This document shows, in pieces, positions 32,779 to 40,205 of a stretch of 64,000 nt of DNA. The translations under genes were made by a program, and so were the position numbers. Position 1 is the stretch's first letter, and each line of letters begins with the position of its first letter. The notes below the pieces were generated by a model. That model did not search any database. It was given only the letters and a program-made list of their open reading frames with translations, and was not told where the DNA came from. This DNA is from Pelotomaculum terephthalicicum JT (GTDB lineage Bacteria > Bacillota > Desulfotomaculia > Desulfotomaculales > Pelotomaculaceae), in NCBI RefSeq assembly GCF_022410535.1, contig NZ_JAKNBL010000001.1, forward strand, positions 1-64,000, given 5' to 3'.

Positions 32779-33973
32779 GGTCACCTCCCGCGCCGTATTC
32801 GCCAACTATGGCCTCTATAACCCGTCGCACCGGCGAAAACATGCTCACCGTATCAACCAGGCAGCGCAAGTCCTCCCGCTGAAGCCTGGAATCAAGAGCA
32901 AAGAAATCGTTCAACCTTTCCTGCAGTTCCAGACAAGTCTCGACAGTGAAAATCTCTTTTATAAGGCTGTCTTGATTGAACAAGTCGGCAAACTTGTTCG
33001 GGCGCAAACCGGCAACCTCGTTCTGAATGCGCATCCAGAGCGCCTCGTATGACTTAAAACCGGTTTTTTCATCCTGAATCAATTCCGGCCGGCCGGCGAA
33101 AACGAAAAAAGCTCCTTCAAAACCGGCAAAGTCGTCCACTAACTGGCGCAGGCTTTCGTAGACTTCATTGCGCGCCGACTTCCCGTAAAGCGCCCGCCCT
33201 AACGGACCCCGTTCTAATAAAGCGTTCAAGTTGTCCACCGCCAGGCACAAGCCCCGGTAACCGCAAAGACGTAACAGGGCAAGAAAAGAAGCCATCATAT
33301 TTCGGGCGTTGTATTTATCTATTTTGGTGAAAATCCTTAACGGCTTTAAAACTTTTGCCGGCAAAGACCTGCCCTTGAGCCAGCCCGTCAAAATGTCTCT
33401 TTGCTCCGTATGCAAATAACGCAGACCAAGATAGTCGGAGCAGAGCTGCGTGAAGGCCATGGCGAAGTTATTGTTTATTTTACGGTTATGGTACAATGTG
33501 TCCAGGTTTTCTTGAACTTCAAGCCGCAGCGCATTAGCCGTATGCCCGTCGTTACCCATGCCCTGTCCGGAGGAAATTTGCCCCGCCTGACAGCCCAGCC
33601 TTTCCAATACCGTACCGCAATAGACGGCAACCACCGCCTGCATGTCCACTTCCTCGAACACAGCCTGATAGATAGAGTCAAACTTATTTAAACGCACTTG
33701 GCGGGCATCTAAATAAACTGTTACATAGCCCAGGCGGCGGGCTTCTTCCATCATCAAAAGAAGAGCGTGGGTCTTACCCGAACCCGGCTTGCCGATGAAG
33801 AACTTAATTTTGCTGCCCCCATCGGCTATATAGTCTTCCAGGTAGCGAGCCTGCCAGAAATTCCAGATACCATCCTGTCTGCCCACCGTGATCGCTTCCA
33901 GCGCTTCTCTATCCAAAGGCGGCTCGCCGCGCCGCAGGCTTTCGAGGGCAGATTCCTTGACAGCCGGTTCCAC
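32762..33973 (-). CDS. BrxD-like P-loop ATPase, first of pair
   Basis: A 403-residue ATPase that resembles its downstream neighbour in layout but is diverged in sequence. An N-terminal segment, EAITVGRQDGIWNFWQARYL, precedes Walker A FFIGKPGSGKTHALLL (about residues 58-73); the Walker B-like strand is GLCLAVDNLNALL (about 240-250), where the usual DE is replaced by DN. That change could make it a weak or non-hydrolysing partner. It starts at GTG behind GGGAGGG, three bases after the upstream stop codon. Two non-identical ATPases side by side suggest a hetero-oligomer. Confidence 0.75.
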   Translation of the reverse strand: MEPAVKESALESLRRGEPPLDREALEAITVGRQDGIWNFWQARYLEDYIADGGSKIKFFIGKPGSGKTHALLLMMEEARRLGYVTVYLDARQVRLNKFDSIYQAVFEEVDMQAVVAVYCGTVLERLGCQAGQISSGQGMGNDGHTANALRLEVQENLDTLYHNRKINNNFAMAFTQLCSDYLGLRYLHTEQRDILTGWLKGRSLPAKVLKPLRIFTKIDKYNARNMMASFLALLRLCGYRGLCLAVDNLNALLERGPLGRALYGKSARNEVYESLRQLVDDFAGFEGAFFVFAGRPELIQDEKTGFKSYEALWMRIQNEVAGLRPNKFADLFNQDSLIKEIFTVETCLELQERLNDFFALDSRLQREDLRCLVDTVSMFSPVRRVIEAIVGEYGAGGDRGGAI

Positions 33974-33976
33974 AGT

Positions 33977-34771
33977 TTATCCCTCCCGGTAAAACTTTAT
34001 CACACCGTAACGCTGGGGTTGCTTCTGAGCGTCCAGCACTACCAAAGCCTGTCTCCGGTTGCGAACGTTGCCGAGCCAGAGCCGCCGGCCGTCCGGCGCG
34101 TTCATCTGGCCGCTTTTCAGCACCCGGTGCAGGCTGAAGGCAAAAAGCTGCACCGGGTAGTCGCGCTTTTGTTGCGGCATGGGTGTAAGATTATCATAGA
34201 CATCTTTCAACAGCACTTCCTGCTCGCAAAGAAAAATTTTTGTCTTGGCAACCTGCCTGGCCATCTCTGTGTCGTAAGCATTGGCGAGAGTCTGAAGAAA
34301 ACGCTGCACATCAAAGGAGGCCGCGTTTAACTTGTCGATCTCCTTCTTTAAATGTCTGGCCACGACACCCGGCCGGAGGTTGCGGTAAACTCTGTCGTCT
34401 ATGGTGATCATTTCTTTTTCAGGCAGCACCCGGACTTTAAATGGCAACACTTCATAAACCGGATATTCCGCCTCTACAGACAAGCCCTCTTCAGCCAACG
34501 CGCCAAGAAAACCCGCGTGGAACTCTTCCAGCAAGTAAGATTGCAGATCAAAAGAAGGAAATTTATCTTTAAACCCTTGTAAAGACTCTTTTTGCTTATC
34601 CACCAACTCCTCATAGCGGGCCAGCGCCTGCTGCAACGCGTCAAGGTTGCCCTGATCAGCAGCAGTCTTGACGCGTCTGACTGCGTTTACCATACTGCGG
34701 TGAGTGTTATTCAGGTTTTTAAAGTCTTCCTGCAGCGAATAATCCAGAAAGTCATCTATGTTCATCGGCAT
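33977..34771 (-). CDS. Unrecognised helical protein, first gene of the helicase-ATPase module
   Basis: I do not recognise this 264-residue protein. The first 100 residues are strongly helical and charged (VDKQKESLQGFKDKFPSFD), followed by a short beta-rich middle (VYEVLPFKVRVLPEKEMITI) and a helical stretch, then a C-terminal GNVRNRRQALVVLDAQKQPQ. There are no cysteine clusters, membrane helices or catalytic motifs that I can see. The start ATG is 13 bases after GGAGGT, a little long. Its stop codon is three bases from the next start, so it is translated together with the two ATPases. It may be a structural or DNA-binding subunit of the same complex. Confidence 0.75.
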   Translation of the reverse strand: MPMNIDDFLDYSLQEDFKNLNNTHRSMVNAVRRVKTAADQGNLDALQQALARYEELVDKQKESLQGFKDKFPSFDLQSYLLEEFHAGFLGALAEEGLSVEAEYPVYEVLPFKVRVLPEKEMITIDDRVYRNLRPGVVARHLKKEIDKLNAASFDVQRFLQTLANAYDTEMARQVAKTKIFLCEQEVLLKDVYDNLTPMPQQKRDYPVQLFAFSLHRVLKSGQMNAPDGRRLWLGNVRNRRQALVVLDAQKQPQRYGVIKFYREG

Positions 34772-34991
34772 TTATTGCTCAGACACCTCCTGCGTAAGAC
34801 AGAATATACTATTTTTCTTCATAAGAAGAGCATTATCCTTCTTTTAATTTGATATATTCACAAGCTTCGCTGAGACACCAATCAATCCAGTTTTATAACC
34901 AAATACCTCATTTTAAGAAGCCCGGCCGGAATAATAAGGACCGGTATATGAGACAATAGATATAAAAATAAACGGGGGAAAAGCTCTATTA
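34772..34991. other. Divergent gap between module and L,D-transpeptidase
   Basis: About 220 AT-rich bases should carry the promoter of the four-gene module (minus) and of the transpeptidase (plus). A GATATAAAAAT stretch near 34957-34968 could be a plus-strand -10. No small gene is seen. Confidence 0.35.
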
Positions 34992-35654
34992 ATGAAATAT
35001 TTCTATTACGCCGCCGCAGTTTTTTTAGCCGTTTTTTTCACGGGGGTAGGGATAAAAATATCTTGGGCGGCAAACCCAATACCGGAAAAAACCAGTATTA
35101 TTATCGATATGGACAGGTTAACCCTGACCCTCTTCGACAATGGGGTATCTTTTCGCCAGTTTCCAGTTGCCATGGGTAAATACGAAACACCAACTCCGGT
35201 CGGCAACTGGAAAATCGCCTCACAGGACACCAACCCGCCTGATGTCATGGGCACACGCTGGCTTGGACTCAATATACCATACGGGCAATATGGCATCCAT
35301 GGCACCAACGCTCCGCACAGCATCGGCAGTTTTGCCAGCCACGGCTGCATCAGGATGCATAACGCTCACGTTGAGGAAATTTTTCCTTTTGTCAGCCATG
35401 GCACACCTGTAACAATTATTGGGACACCATTCGGCGCCCCGGGCACACTTCCTGCTGTTTTAAAATTTGGAAACCAAGGTCCGGATGTTTTGGAAGTACA
35501 GCGGGCGCTGAAAAGACTTGGCTATCTCAAGTGGAAGCCTGATGGCTTTTGGGGCCAGGGAACTGAAGAAGCTGTGAAAAAATTCCGGGCGGACAACGGT
35601 CTTACCGGGCAAAATATTGTTGATGACAAAGTCTATACGCTGCTCGGATTTTAA
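34992..35654 (+). CDS. L,D-transpeptidase (YkuD) with peptidoglycan-binding domain
   Basis: A 220-residue secreted enzyme that forms 3-3 crosslinks or attaches proteins in peptidoglycan. A signal or anchor helix (YYAAAVFLAVFFTGVGI) is followed by the YkuD domain with HGTNAPHSIG and the catalytic cysteine in SHGCIRMHNAHVEEIF, then a PG_binding_1 domain at residues about 155-220 (GNQGPDVLEVQRALKRLGYL ... WGQGTEEAVKKF). The order catalytic-then-binding is seen in several spore or wall enzymes. GGGGG lies 13 bases upstream of the ATG. It stands alone, with no operon partner. Confidence 0.92.
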   Translation: MKYFYYAAAVFLAVFFTGVGIKISWAANPIPEKTSIIIDMDRLTLTLFDNGVSFRQFPVAMGKYETPTPVGNWKIASQDTNPPDVMGTRWLGLNIPYGQYGIHGTNAPHSIGSFASHGCIRMHNAHVEEIFPFVSHGTPVTIIGTPFGAPGTLPAVLKFGNQGPDVLEVQRALKRLGYLKWKPDGFWGQGTEEAVKKFRADNGLTGQNIVDDKVYTLLGF

Positions 35655-35702
35655 CGCAAACCGGCTGGATACAACCTCCATGGCACTCATCAACGGATAG
35701 AA

Positions 35703-36230
35703 TTATTTTAACCGCTTCAGTATGACCAGTTCTTCTTCCTGGGAAGACAGCCGGTTATCAATTTTCTTAATATCGCCCCAAACATAACTCAGTTCGTTTT
35801 TGATGCCGTCAATATCTTTTTGCATTATATCCTGGCCCGTCTTTAATTGCTGCACGTCTGTTTCGATATTGCCAAGCCTGGCGTCCAAGCCGTCTACTTT
35901 GGTTTCCAGACCGCCAAGCCTGGCGTCCAAGCCATCTACTTTGGTTTCCAGACCGCCAAGCCTGGCGTCCAAGCCATCTACTTTGGTTTCCAGACCGCCA
36001 AGCCTGGCGTCCAAGCCATCTACTTTGGTTTCCAGACCGCCAAGCCTGGCATCTAAACCGTCTACCTTGGTTTCCAGACCGCCAAGCCTGGCATCTAAAC
36101 CGTCTACCTTGGTTTCCAGACCGCCAAGCCTGGCATCTAAACCGTCTACCTTGGCGTCCAGTTTGGCCTGGCCTTCAGTCAGTACCTGCAACTGTTCCAG
36201 CACCAGTTCTTGAAATTTTTCATTCCCCAT
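35703..36230 (-). CDS. Coiled-coil protein built from seven tandem 14-residue units
   Basis: A 175-residue protein of which more than half is a coiled coil made of seven copies of VDGLDARLGGLETK (the last one ending GNIETD). The N-terminal 20 residues (EKFQELVLEQLQVLTEGQAK) and C-terminal 45 residues are also helical with heptad-like leucines. No catalytic domain is present. Length-variable rods of this type occur in many Firmicutes; the function is unknown. The start is the ATG at 36230 behind AAAGGAG; the frame's GTG at 36248 contains that site. It lies downstream of the menaquinone genes on the same strand, 30 bases after mqnC. Confidence 0.85.
   Translation of the reverse strand: MGNEKFQELVLEQLQVLTEGQAKLDAKVDGLDARLGGLETKVDGLDARLGGLETKVDGLDARLGGLETKVDGLDARLGGLETKVDGLDARLGGLETKVDGLDARLGGLETKVDGLDARLGNIETDVQQLKTGQDIMQKDIDGIKNELSYVWGDIKKIDNRLSSQEEELVILKRLK
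35877..36170 (-). repeat. 42-bp in-frame tandem repeat, seven units
   Basis: Units begin CCTGGCRTCY at 35877, 35919, 35961, 36003, 36045, 36087 and 36129. Units 2-4 are identical to each other, and units 5-7 carry another shared variant (GCATCTAAACCGTCTACC), so the array grew in at least two bursts. The unit is a whole number of codons, so copy-number change keeps the frame. Confidence 0.95.
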
Positions 36231-36260
36231 TACAAGTGCTCCTTTCACTCTATTACAAGA

Positions 36261-37331
36261 TTAAGACAATTCTTTGATGATCTCATAACCCGTATTCCGC
36301 TGTGCCGGTGTAAAACCGGCATCTCTAATACAGCGGATGATTTCTTCCGCAGGAACCCGGTAGTTTACCCCGGCGGCACGGACAACGTTTTCTTCCAACA
36401 TGACGCTCCCGAAGTCGTTGGCGCCGAAAGCCAGGGCCACCTGGGCCAGTTTGGCGCCTTGAGTCACCCAGGAGACCTGGATATTGGGCACATTGTCCAG
36501 CACCAGCCTGGACACGGCAAGGGTTTTCAAATAATCCGCCCCGGTGGCGGTTTCACCGCCAAGCTTGGTGTTTTTGGGCTGGAAGCTCCAGGGAATAAAA
36601 GCGGTGAAGCCACCGGTGCGGTCCTGCTGCTCCCGCACCCGGATCATATGCTTTACCCTTTCCTCCAGAGTTTCCACATGACCGAACACCATGGTGGCGG
36701 TCGATTTCATCCCAATTTGATGGGCCTCCGCCATTACCGCCATCCACTCCTCCCAGGTAATCTTCTCCGGGCTGATCAGGCGGCGCACCCGGTTATCCAG
36801 AATTTCGGCGCCGCCGCCCGGCAGGGAATCCAACCCGGCCTTCTGTAATTCTAACAGGACCTTGCGCAGGGACAAACCGGAAATCCCCGCCATATGCGCT
36901 ACTTCCGGCGGGGAGAAAGAGTGGATGTGAATAGCGTATCGCTCTTTAACCGACCGGAGCATGTCCAGGTAGTATTCCAAGCGCAGCTTCGGGTGAAGCC
37001 CACCCTGGATCATTACTGCCGTACCGCCGGCGGCTATAGTTTCCTCAATTTTTTTAAAAAGCGTCTCCTTACTGATTATATAAGCTTCCGGATCGCTTTC
37101 TTCCTGCCAAAAGGCACAGAAGCGGCACCGGCAACAGCATATGTTAGTGTAGTTGATATTCCGGTCAATAATAAACGTAATTCTATCGCCCGGGTGCATT
37201 CGCCTGCGCACCAGGCTGGCCGCGCGGCCTATCGACAATAAATCAGGCGAGGCGAGTAAAGCGACACCCTCTTCCAAGGAGAGCCGTCTTCCCTGGACAG
37301 CCTCGTTCAAGAGGTCATCTAAATTAAGCAC
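36261..37331 (-). CDS. mqnC: Dehypoxanthine futalosine cyclase MqnC (radical SAM)
   Basis: MqnC cyclises dehypoxanthine futalosine in the futalosine route to menaquinone. The radical SAM cluster is CCCRCRFCAFW-type within NICCCRCRFC, preceded by FIIDRNINYTNIC. QGGLHPKLRLEYYLDML, GLDSLPGGGAEIL and FIPWSFQPKNTKL (the last separates MqnC from MqnE) are all visible. I set the start at GTG 37331, giving an eight-base overlap with mqnA and GGGGTGA upstream; the frame is open to 37370 with only a TTG there. It is the last enzyme gene of the menaquinone operon. Confidence 0.93.
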   Translation of the reverse strand: MLNLDDLLNEAVQGRRLSLEEGVALLASPDLLSIGRAASLVRRRMHPGDRITFIIDRNINYTNICCCRCRFCAFWQEESDPEAYIISKETLFKKIEETIAAGGTAVMIQGGLHPKLRLEYYLDMLRSVKERYAIHIHSFSPPEVAHMAGISGLSLRKVLLELQKAGLDSLPGGGAEILDNRVRRLISPEKITWEEWMAVMAEAHQIGMKSTATMVFGHVETLEERVKHMIRVREQQDRTGGFTAFIPWSFQPKNTKLGGETATGADYLKTLAVSRLVLDNVPNIQVSWVTQGAKLAQVALAFGANDFGSVMLEENVVRAAGVNYRVPAEEIIRCIRDAGFTPAQRNTGYEIIKELS

Positions 37332-38172
37332 CGGTTTCACCCCAGACCCGCAGCTTGACTCTATCCTCAATCAATCCACTCTTATAGGCGTAATCATAAA
37401 AAGAAAGCAGTGCCTTTCTGTCGTCTTCGCTAAATTCGTGCTTGATCGTTTGAAAATAATCCTCAACCACGGGCAGCGGCAATCCGCTCCGCCGCTGAGC
37501 CTTGGCAGCCACGGCGGTAAATTGGCTGTACCCGATCTTTTTTGCGTTGACCAGAGCGTTACTGAGGCAGTCAACAGCCGCCGCATCGGAGCCGGCGTAA
37601 GCTTTGCGCACCACCCATACCGCGTAAACCATTTTAGCGCCGCTAAATTGCTTCCATGTCTCGCCGAGGTCAGTCACATAGTAAGGCATGTGCCGTTCTT
37701 TCACATGCTGGTGAGCCTGCATGGCGTTGTCCCCGATCAACAGCGCCCCGTCCGCTCTTTCCATCATGGTGTTAAGTTCAGGAGCGCTAGTTTCAAAATC
37801 CACGTCCACATGGTAATAATGGTCAAAGAGCACTTTTAAGAGAACAACCCCGGTCGCGGAAGAATCGGTAAGACACACTTTCTTTCCTTCCAGTTCTGTC
37901 ACCGGCACCTTACTGAAAAGCAGGATGCTCATCACCCGGCCGTCGGCGCTTATGGACAAATCGGGCAGGATTATGCATTTATCTTCGTTTCGGGCGTACT
38001 CAATTGAAGACAGCGGGGTGACATCCAACCGGCCGCTCAAAAAAAGTCGGTTTAATACAGTGGGCGGCCCCTTTACCAGTTCAGCTTCCAGCGGCAGCAA
38101 CCCCTCTTCAAGGGCATGGTAAACCGGTAGGCAATTAATATAGTCCAACTGCCCGAGGCGTAATCTGGACAC
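37324..38172 (-). CDS. mqnA: Chorismate dehydratase MqnA
   Basis: MqnA dehydrates chorismate to 3-enolpyruvylbenzoate, the first step of the futalosine pathway. The 282-residue protein has the periplasmic-binding-like fold of the family: LGQLDYINCLPVYHALEEG, LDVTPLSSIEYARN, LTDSSATGVVLLKVLF and ADGALLIGDNAM. The GTG start follows the mqnE stop codon directly (TAG-GTG), with GAGGAGG inside the end of mqnE, so the genes are coupled. Confidence 0.94.
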   Translation of the reverse strand: MSRLRLGQLDYINCLPVYHALEEGLLPLEAELVKGPPTVLNRLFLSGRLDVTPLSSIEYARNEDKCIILPDLSISADGRVMSILLFSKVPVTELEGKKVCLTDSSATGVVLLKVLFDHYYHVDVDFETSAPELNTMMERADGALLIGDNAMQAHQHVKERHMPYYVTDLGETWKQFSGAKMVYAVWVVRKAYAGSDAAAVDCLSNALVNAKKIGYSQFTAVAAKAQRRSGLPLPVVEDYFQTIKHEFSEDDRKALLSFYDYAYKSGLIEDRVKLRVWGETGA

Positions 38173-39273
38173 CTAAAAAACCTCCTCAATAACGTTATAC
38201 AGGGTATCACGCTCTACCGGTTTACGCCCCGCCGCTCTAATCATCTTTACAAGCTCAGCTTTAGACATAAACTGGCCGGTTGCCGCACCTGCGTCGTGGG
38301 CGATCTTCTCCTCCACCACGGTTCCGTCCAGATCGTCGACCCCGAAGGTCAGGGAAACCTGGGCTAATTTTGGCCCAATCATTATCCAGAAAGCTTTGAT
38401 ATGATCAAAGTTATCCAGCATCAGCCTGGCCACAGCCAATGCCTTCAAGTCATCGAAACCGGTGGTTCCGGAGACCGATTGCGGTTCCAGGCCGGTGTTT
38501 TGCGGGTGGAAAGCAAGTGGAATGAAGGTCAAAAACCCACCCGAGATGTCCTGCGCCTCGCGCAATCTGACTAAGTGATCGACTCTCTCCTCAGCTGTCT
38601 CCACATGACCGTACAACATAGTGGCGTTGGTACGCATTCCCAACTTGTGCGCGGCCAGATGCACTTCCAGCCAGCGCTCGCCGCTGATTTTCCTGGGGCA
38701 AATCAACTTACGCACCCGCGGCGAAAAAATCTCCGCCCCGCCGCCCGGCAGCGAGTCAAGTCCGGCTTCGCGTAAAACGGCCAGCACTTCCTCTACCGGC
38801 ATGTTGTGCACCCGCGCCAGATAATCAACCTCCACCGCGGTAAACGACTGGATCATAACGTCTGGCAGCGCCCGCCGGATGCGCCGCAACATCTCTACAT
38901 AATAATCCATTTTTAAATCCGGGTTGAGACCGCCGACAATATGTATTTCAGAAATTCGCTCTCCTGCCGAAGCCAGCGCTTTAGCTTCGATTTCATCAAG
39001 GCTGAGAGTATACGCCCGGGGATGGCCGGCTTCAAGCCCAAAAGCGCATAACTTGCAAAGATTTTCGCAAACATTGGTATGATTAATATGCCGGTTGACG
39101 ATAAAATAGGCCTTGTCCCCGTTTTTTCTACGCCGGACCAGATCGGCAAGACGGCCTACCGCCAAGAGGTCTTTGGCTTGATAAAGACGAACGCCGTCTG
39201 CACGGCTTAACCTTTCACCGGCTAGAATTTTCCTCTCCAAATCAGCCAATTCACCGTCAAGAACAAGTTCCAT
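38173..39273 (-). CDS. mqnE: Aminofutalosine synthase MqnE (radical SAM)
   Basis: MqnE joins 3-enolpyruvylbenzoate to the adenosyl group of SAM to form aminodeoxyfutalosine. The 366-residue radical SAM protein has the CxxxCxxC cluster in CENLCKLCAF, preceded by NRHINHTNV, then IHIVGGLNPDLKMDYY, GLDSLPGGGAEIF and FIPLAFHPQNTGLE. It resembles MqnC but differs at the end motifs, which lets the two be told apart. The ATG has AAAGGA upstream. It sits 62 bases after the ubiA-like gene and is probably in the same operon. Confidence 0.94.
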   Translation of the reverse strand: MELVLDGELADLERKILAGERLSRADGVRLYQAKDLLAVGRLADLVRRRKNGDKAYFIVNRHINHTNVCENLCKLCAFGLEAGHPRAYTLSLDEIEAKALASAGERISEIHIVGGLNPDLKMDYYVEMLRRIRRALPDVMIQSFTAVEVDYLARVHNMPVEEVLAVLREAGLDSLPGGGAEIFSPRVRKLICPRKISGERWLEVHLAAHKLGMRTNATMLYGHVETAEERVDHLVRLREAQDISGGFLTFIPLAFHPQNTGLEPQSVSGTTGFDDLKALAVARLMLDNFDHIKAFWIMIGPKLAQVSLTFGVDDLDGTVVEEKIAHDAGAATGQFMSKAELVKMIRAAGRKPVERDTLYNVIEEVF

Positions 39274-39335
39274 TACCGCTATTCCTTTCTTTCTTTACCA
39301 ACGCATGATAGCCATGACTCCGCTGCATCTTAACC

Positions 39336-40205
39336 TTAAAAGATCCGCAAAGGGAAAAAAATATCAAATAAGGTAAAAACAAACATGACCACACTTAAAG
39401 TGCCGTTTAAATTAAAAAAAGCTACGCCGGCCCGCGACAAATCATCAGGTCGCACTAAAGTATGCTGGTAAAAAAGTATCCCTACAGAAACCGCCACCCC
39501 GGCCAGGTAAAGGACACCAAGGTTTAATAGCAAGCCCGCGGCCAGGAAAAACAACGGCGCGATGGCGTGAAAAACAGCGGAAACGTTAAGTGCCCGCTTA
39601 ATGCCGAACCGGGCCGGGATGGAATAAAGACCTTCTTTAAGGTCAAACTCGTAATCATCGCAGGCATAAATAATATCAAAGCCGGCGACCCAAAAAAGCA
39701 CTCCCGCTCCCAACAGGAACGGCGCCGGATGAAATTGGCCGGTAATGGCGATCCAACTGCCCAGCGGGGCCATTCCCAGCACCAGCCCGAGCACCAGGTG
39801 GCATGTCCAGGTGAAACGCTTGGTATACGAATAGGTAAACAGCACCAGGACTGCCGCCGGAGCAAGGCGGAAAGCCAGCGGGGTTAGTTGGTATGCAGAA
39901 TAGAATAAAAGCAAAAAGGAAACCAAAACATAAAACCAGACTTCTCCTTCCCGCAGAAGTCCCCTGGGCAAGGCCCGGCCGGCGGTGCGGGGATTCCGGG
40001 CATCAAGGCGCCGGTCGATAAGCCGGTTGAGGGACATCGCAGCCGTGCGGGCCCCCACCATGGCCATGGTGATCCAGAGCAGGTCATGCGCGGCCGGTAT
40101 TTTTTTCTCCGTCAGCAAAGCCCCAATATAGGCGAAAGGCAAGGCGAACACAGTGTGTTCAAACCTGATCATTTCCAGAAAAACTATCAGCTTCTTAAAA
40201 ACCAT
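39336..40205 (-). CDS. UbiA-family prenyltransferase (MqnP type)
   Basis: A 289-residue membrane prenyltransferase with about eight transmembrane helices. The two aspartate-rich motifs are present as NRLIDRRLDARN (first, after GARTAAMS) and DIIYACDDYEFDLKEG (second). In the futalosine pathway a UbiA homologue (MqnP) prenylates 1,4-dihydroxy-6-naphthoate, and context makes that its likely job. It starts at ATG 40205 behind GGAGGGAG and overlaps the UbiD-like gene by 11 bases; the frame's TTG at 40226 is less likely. The next gene in the operon is mqnE. Confidence 0.9.
   Translation of the reverse strand: MVFKKLIVFLEMIRFEHTVFALPFAYIGALLTEKKIPAAHDLLWITMAMVGARTAAMSLNRLIDRRLDARNPRTAGRALPRGLLREGEVWFYVLVSFLLLFYSAYQLTPLAFRLAPAAVLVLFTYSYTKRFTWTCHLVLGLVLGMAPLGSWIAITGQFHPAPFLLGAGVLFWVAGFDIIYACDDYEFDLKEGLYSIPARFGIKRALNVSAVFHAIAPLFFLAAGLLLNLGVLYLAGVAVSVGILFYQHTLVRPDDLSRAGVAFFNLNGTLSVVMFVFTLFDIFFPLRIF

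Noticed and set aside
35877-36170. CRISPR-like array
   Set aside because: The units are contiguous 42-bp coding repeats with no spacers, in frame in a coiled-coil protein.
35703-36230. Phage tail-fibre or prefoldin origin for the repeat protein
   Set aside because: No phage genes nearby and no prefoldin signature; low-complexity coiled coil explains the resemblance.
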